DNA of 64,000 bases from Xiphophorus maculatus. Lineage: Eukaryota; Chordata; Actinopteri; Cyprinodontiformes; Poeciliidae. Under the pieces are notes generated by a model, which was given only the letters and a program-made list of their open reading frames with translations, did no database searches and was not told the DNA's origin. Position numbers and translations under genes: made by a program. This document shows positions 58,701-64,000 of the stretch, piece by piece (position 1 is the stretch's first letter; every line of letters starts with the position of its first letter). The DNA lies in contig NC_036444.1 of assembly GCF_002775205.1 (NCBI RefSeq), positions 3,204,501-3,268,500 of the forward strand. The letters are read 5' to 3'.

Positions 58701-61244
58701 TTATTCAGCAAATATCTAATGCATCAATGCTAGTTCTTGACTGCTGCAGTAAATAAGACTAACCTTATAGTAGCAGATATTTGAAACCAATGTGATGGCA
58801 GCTTGGTTTGAAGTGAACCCATATAATCACACATTTTTGCATTAAATTACACCATTTTCAACTGAAAAAGAAAAATATAAATAATGCAACAGGTAAGGAA
58901 ACTTGGCACAAATCATTCAAGAACATAAAACACACAAAGGCCAGGATTTGAAATATTTGAGCTACATGTTGCATCTAGTTAATGTTTCTGACTCCACTTC
59001 TTTCAGACTGAAGCCAGACATGAAGTTTTTTGTTTTTTTACTTTCAACACAACGTGGAGCAGCAGATGTTCATATTAAAACCACAAACTGTTACATCTTT
59101 GAGGCATCCTCAGATGAAAAACTGACTAATAACAATTACCACTGATTTTGGAACATAAACAATATGCAGTCTTCTACATCGATGCCAGATATGTTAACAC
59201 ACATGTTGCTGTAATATCTTGATGGTTCACTATGTATCTGATTGGTATTTGTTTTAGTGCAGTTTCAGCACTAACTTAAACTTCTCTTTTTAGATAAACT
59301 GGTTTGTTTTCCATTTATTCAGTCATACACACACACACATATAAATTCACCCAGAAATTATCACCAAACATTTAACATTAAAGTTAATCCTCTTTGTTGG
59401 CTGTTGTTGCTGTGTGGTGGTTCAGTCATCAGACAGGTAAGTTTTCCTTCATGTTGAAAACGGGGAAAGTTTAAAAATGGGTTGTATGTCACTACACCAT
59501 TAAAAACAAACTTTTCTTTACCAGGTTGGAAAATGTATGTAAATGTAAGCTTATGTGTAGAAAAACATTCAATCACACACCACAACAAATGCAATAGGCA
59601 GCCTAAATCTTTACATTCATTTTTGTCTGACGGGAGAAACATCAAAACAGCTGTTTTCATGCATGTAACATTTCTACGGAAGAGGTGGAATATTTAATTT
59701 TTACATTTCAGCTTTTATTTTGCATACAACATTCACACTGAAAATGCACATAAGATTGCCGATAAGGCTTCTTCTTCGCTTAAAATGCACTCACTGACCA
59801 AGTCAAACGCAAACCAGTAAGAGTCCTACTCGGACATCATTTGGTTCAGATAATTTGATTTCCACGGAACTAGTATGTCTAGAATAGATGAAACACATTG
59901 GCTGAATGGAGTTTTCAGCCAGTTACCATATACTCTATCAATCAGAACAGTGGCTGTAGGTCAGCAGATACAGAAGATGCATTAAAGACACTTTAGATGT
60001 CTTACTTTTTGCATATACATGAGGAAAAACATTTAAAACAGGGACTGTCTTTAACTTTGATTCAGGTTAAATCACTGGCCACTTTATTACAGTACACCTT
60101 TCTAGTGTTGGTCTGCCTTCAGAATTCTTGAAATTCTGTTAAAGATTCAATAAGCTTTTGACATTCTTTAGATATTTTGTTCTTTTTGAGATTATGGCAT
60201 AATTAATTTTCTGCAGTTTCCTTGTCTCCATTTCATGAGAATTTTGAGTTTCACCACAATCCAGAGATGTTCTGCTCAATGTCGTATCAGGTGACTGATG
60301 GGCGTAATCATCAGAAGATTGATGGACAGTAGTTATAAAGTGGTGGACAGGACCAACAGTATTATTCAGAGAAGCTTCACAGTTAAAATGATGCTCAGTT
60401 GGTACCACACGATCCAAATTGGACCCAATAATATATCCAATACATCATTACTTGGTTGTCCGCAGCCTGGACCAATACCAGCCAGGACAATCCATATTTT
60501 CATTTTTATGCCATGTGTAGATCTCCTCCAATAAATCAAGACTTGGAAAAGGTTAGAAAAGGTGACATTCAATTGTTGTTCAATTTTATTGTATTGAAGC
60601 TTCAGTTTCCTGTTATCTGACAGTAGTCACACTATGAAATTAGTTCATATTTAAAGTTCTTATCAAGCAAGTTGCCTTGTAGATGCTTAAGTGCATGTAG
60701 TTCCTGTCATGCATTTAGCTAATTCAGTGTTTGCCGTAACAAGTTATGAAACTGAAAAAATTTCTAATAAAGTGGCCAGTAGATTATTGCGCCCTAGAGA
60801 ACGTCATGTACTTTTCCATTATCACACCAATCTACAGATGAACATTAAAGAGTTGTTGCACATTTCATATCTAAAAAAGACCTTATCGCCTGAAACTCAA
60901 GAAATAAGTTTTGTTTTCAAAAATATATATTTTATCTGAAGAAATAACTTTTATTTTCACCTCAGAAATGATTATTTTATATGCCATCTAATTAACTCAA
61001 CACAGAAAAGTCTAGTTAACAAAGTGTTTCTCTTCCTCTCAAAGGGATTACCCCAAATCGCTAAGCCAGTGCTTGCAGGAGCGTGGCCTGTCAGTGGAAA
61101 TGCTGTACCTTCAAGTGGAATCGGGCCTGACCCGGGCCCTGCAGGACGTCCGAGCAGATGGCTCCCCGTTATGTATACTGGTGGAGCAGAAAAATGTAGC
61201 TCTGTCCTCCTGCACTGTTATCATATTCTCAGAGTCCCTCAAAA
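52781..61244 (+). CDS. NCOA5-like protein with anticodon-binding domain (5' part)
   Basis: Five coding exons join in frame: 52781-52842, 52995-53081, 58081-58154, 58296-58434, 61045-61244. They give 187 residues plus one base; later exons lie beyond the window. The start is MSSWAKPATGVRR. A charged helical stretch follows (SREERTEELKDALDSYEELE). From about residue 117 the sequence resembles the class II aaRS anticodon-binding fold of NCOA5: ADCVVLSVTN, then QERGLSVEMLYLQVESGL, then GSPLCILVEQKN, then SSCTVIIFSESLK. In NCOA5 that domain contributes to nuclear-receptor coregulation and has no known synthetase activity. The N-terminus lacks the Arg-rich start I recall for NCOA5, so this may be a paralogue. 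Intron 2 is 5 kb and full of transposon sequence. Confidence 0.6.
54006..54095 (+). mobile_element. Short retroelement tail fragment, copy 2
   Basis: Nearly identical to 35410-35498 (TTAGACTTAGACTGACTTTG, GAACGAAATTTCGTTGCATA). It is nested inside the fold-back element. Confidence 0.6.
54334..54666 (-). pseudogene. PiggyBac transposase C-terminal fragment
   Basis: The 110-codon minus-strand frame contains NMIDMAALNAHVLYQ, typical of the distal part of the piggyBac DDE transposase domain. A basic stretch and a degraded Cys-rich tail follow (KRAKCQVNHRCRMR). The catalytic aspartates and the first several hundred residues are missing, so it is a relic. Its presence fits the TTAA-flanked MITEs elsewhere in the window. 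Confidence 0.6.
57265..57345. repeat. (AATAG)n with retroelement tail
   Basis: AGAATAGAATAGAATTCAAC runs into TTTATTGTCATTGCACTG and ACAAGTACAAGCAATGAGA. It has the same arrangement as 811-920 and 50258-50330 and is probably the 3' end of one retroelement family. Confidence 0.5.
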
Positions 61245-61970
61245 GTAAGTCCGTACCCCTCGTAATCCTTCAAGCCCTCCCCAGAACATGTACGTTACAA
61301 CCCTCAGTTCTTTAAAGCTCTTTCCACTTAAACAAAAAAAAAAACTGCATTTTGCTCTTAACACATTGACATAAGAGTTTCATAAAGCTTTCTTATTCTG
61401 CTCATCTTTTAAACAGACACTAAAATTGAATTCTGTTGAAGCAAATGCACACCATTAGCACAAAACTTTTTAGGAAATAGCCTCTGCAATAAACACCATA
61501 ACAAAACACCAAATGCAAACTCTGAAGCCTAGAAAAAACTAAACTTATATCATGATTGCAAAGATGGGTTGTTTGTTCTTTTTGGCTTAAGCTGACATTA
61601 GTTGACTTGGTTAAAACTTTAACTTTTTCAGAGGAATGAACCACTAATCATAACCCTGGCCTTTTATGCGGTTGTCCTGTTTCAATTTGACCTGTGTGAA
61701 GACTGAGGTGACCAGATTGGAAGTTGAATAAGAAAGGTAATCAGAGCAGAGTTGAGGTTGGGGCCCATCAGGCAGTATCGCTGACTCTGACTGCCAGTTT
61801 CACTTTTGTAAAAACTGTAGTTGGGATTTTAAACATTGACTTGGCAGACTTCAGTGGTTGACTTGTGATGGGCGAGATGGCCTAATTAAGTGTTCAGTTG
61901 CGGCAACAAGTAAATGACAATGACAGACCAGATGTGACAACTTTCCATAGCAAAAATATATGCTATAGTC

Positions 61971-62254
61971 CAGCGGTCCCCAACCTTTTTAGTTGCGCGG
62001 ACCGGTCAGCCCTTCGCAGTTTTGGTGCGGACCGGGAGGGACATGCGTGCGTCGTAAGTATCGAGTCCGCAGTACTCCGATGTCGTTTTGTTACTCATTC
62101 TGCTGCAAGTTGGCTCAATTTTGACGCACAAGACGTAACGGGTAAAGTCCGGTTTAGGATTTTCAAAATAAAAGTACGTAAGTAGTTCGTTATTTCTTGC
62201 GTGGCCCGGTACCAATTGGTCCGCGGACCGGTAAAATGAAGTCGGTGACTGCTT
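61971..62254. mobile_element. hAT-like MITE
   Basis: It starts CAGCGGTCCCCAACC, a terminus shared by many vertebrate hAT-type MITEs, and contains GCGGACCGG blocks near both ends in inverted orientation (GCGCGGACCGGTC and GTCCGCGGACCGG). The right terminus is degraded. It is much more GC-rich than its surroundings. Confidence 0.65.
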
Positions 62255-62284
62255 ACCGTAGTTGCGAGACCTGTTGTGGCTCAA

Positions 62285-62387
62285 TATTGGTCCATATATA
62301 AGGCGCACCGGATTATAAGACGCACTCTCAGCTTTTGAGAAAATTGAAGGTTTTTAGGTGCACCTTATAGTGCGGAAAATACGGTAA
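62285..62387. mobile_element. Short MITE (TATAAGGCGCACCGG type)
   Basis: It contains TATATAAGGCGCACCGGATT and ends TTATAGTGCGGAAAATACGG, with AAGGCGCAC and GTGCACCTT as imperfect inverted ends. This short repeat is very common in fish genomes. It lies directly next to the hAT-like MITE. Confidence 0.6.
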
Positions 62388-62479
62388 TTCACTCCAACGC
62401 AGCAACCTATGCGCACATTCACTGCGCAAGATTCCACTCATGAAAATAAACTTGTTTAAAGTTCACTGCAGAAGATTTG

Positions 62480-63000
62480 GAGAAGTAAATGAAATACTGG
62501 TAGAATTTAGTCTGAGATTAGACCAAAACTGGACTTATTATAAGTCATTATAAACATTGTAGAAAGACTGGTTCTGCACATCACAGCTCCCAAAAACATT
62601 CTGGCACACTTCATATTCCTGAAGAAACAGAGAGAAATGCATTAAGAAACTCTTGGTAAGAGCCTGGAAATGAATTTCCAAGCAAGAGGAAGGGGCCAAA
62701 CACACAGCAGTGGACATTTTTAATTAGTAATTTTAATTAGAAAAAGAATGAACTAGAATGACCAGGTCCATCGCCTGACTTTTATCCAGTTGAAACTCTA
62801 AGGAAAGAACTAAAGATGAGAGAGTGAAATCAGAGAAATTACCTCCAAAACCTTCAAGATTTAAAGACCATTTGTTGGAAAAATGGATCAAAATTTATAC
62901 AGGAGATGTCCTACAGTTATCATTAGCAAGAAAGTTTTTTCCACCAAGACATTGATAATCTTATTTCCCCGTCTCCTCCCAATTTTCAAACCATAACTAC
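62480..63000 (+). mobile_element. Decayed Tc1-like transposase relic
   Basis: Around 62760-62815 one frame reads PGPSPDFYPVETLRKELK, matching the Tc1 motif around the catalytic glutamate ([11 protein letters not shown]...LK). Frames before and after are broken, and no terminal repeats were found. Confidence 0.6.
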
Positions 63001-64000
63001 ATTTTTGGAATAACTTCTTTGGCTTCTTATGCACAATACTTGGATTATTGCAGACATTTTATGGCAAACATTTACTGTATATTTTATAGATTTTGTTGAG
63101 GGCGCCTGTCAGAAAAAGTTTGGTTTAACCAGCAGAACAAATGACCCAATTAACTGAAACACAACTCAAGTTGGAGGGGTGGGGGGAAAGCTCCTTATTT
63201 TCATCTAGATTTCACATTTGATGCCATTTGCAAAATCTACACCTGACTTTCATTTATGGGCTTCATGCACCACAAATCTGCATATAAATAGAAAACTGTC
63301 ATAAAATAACATTTTAGATAAGATGAGAAGTCAAACAAATTCAACCTAAACTTGCCACAAAGTAAGGATTTTTGTTTCCCTTTTGTAATGAAAAGAAATG
63401 GCTATAAACCTAGAAAATATATTTCAAATGCTGCCACAATGGTAAGGAAAACACATTTGTTAGTTGTCACACAGTAATGGTCTAGTTAGAGAACATATTT
63501 AATTTTCTTTTGAAATAAATGGAAGTAGCATTGAATTAAATCTGAATTTCCAAGTTTTACATGGGTGCAACACATGCTGCTGCTTAACCCACACATGAAT
63601 TTTCCTTACCACCATTTAGGGGAAATGGATAATTTAATCAAAAAATCATTATTATACAAAAAAGATGAAAAAATAATAAACAAGTTTTGTCATTTACACA
63701 AAACATTGTTTTATTCAGCTTGTGTCCCAATCATTTAAGCCCTTACTCTTAAAACAAAATGGAGACTTTTGTCTCCAGATTTCTCTGGTTAAATAATCAA
63801 CAGCCACATAAGCCAATACAAATGCACAATGACGCCACAGACGTCCTTTACACCAATGGAACAGTTTTTAAAACGTATGAAGCTACAGTTTTTCTCTTGA
63901 ACCAATTATGACAAAAATATTAGACACTTCAAGTAATTTTTGGTGAATAGACGGTCCATCTAATTCACCAAAATTGAGTGAATAAATCGGTTATTTGCCC

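Larger units (their letters stand above)
61245..64000. other. Intron of the NCOA5-like gene to the window edge
   Basis: No further exon of the NCOA5-like gene was recognised. The region holds two MITEs at 61971 and 62285, a Tc1 relic near 62.8 kb, and AT-rich sequence with nothing recognisable from about 63100 on. Confidence 0.55.

Noticed and set aside
1-64000. CRISPR arrays, operons, prokaryotic signals
   Set aside because: The window is a spliced vertebrate locus. The direct repeats present are microsatellites, tRNA genes or transposons.

Overview
This is about 64 kb of AT-rich nuclear DNA from a ray-finned (teleost) fish. The genes are split by GT-AG introns. The introns and spacers carry fish-type DNA transposons, MITEs, LINE tails and a tRNA-derived SINE. 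The encoded proteins are recognisable vertebrate orthologues. Splice junctions were read by eye, checking reading phase at each join.

Layout, left to right. BBS2 (minus strand, coding exons 1-10 at 609-6222) runs off the left edge. An unrecognised plus-strand ORF (46-597) lies beside its exon 10. BBS2 and SETD6 are divergent, and two tRNA-Pro genes lie between them. A perfect RFX X-box sits about 210 bp upstream of the BBS2 start. SETD6 (plus strand, nine coding exons, 8876-14684, 453 aa) is complete and carries a third tRNA-Pro gene in intron 7. Two more tRNA-Pro genes lie downstream. All five tRNA genes are on the minus strand, two with anticodon TGG and three with AGG.

CNOT1 (minus strand, 19121-45491) fills the middle. 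I could follow its complete coding sequence through 48 coding exons, giving about 2,389 aa, or 2,394 aa with an alternative donor. Its introns hold a 5'-truncated Tc1-like element inside a head-to-head pair of MITEs, LINE fragments, several MITEs, a SINE and a perfect palindrome. Its 5' non-coding end probably lies near 48.7 kb.

The right part (52781-61244) has the first five coding exons of a plus-strand gene with an NCOA5-like anticodon-binding domain; it continues past the window. Its second intron holds a 1.9 kb fold-back element with piggyBac-derived sequence. The last 2.7 kb hold MITEs and a decayed Tc1 relic.

The protein genes are housekeeping or ciliary: BBSome subunit, lysine methyltransferase, CCR4-NOT scaffold and a putative nuclear coactivator. 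They do not form a pathway. SETD6 and CNOT1 are also neighbours in mammals, so that part is conserved synteny. I found no clear undescribed multi-gene system. The most unusual items are the mixed-anticodon tRNA-Pro cluster with a duplicated flank, X-box-like motifs carried by repeats, the antisense ORF in the BBS2 intron and several long fold-backs.
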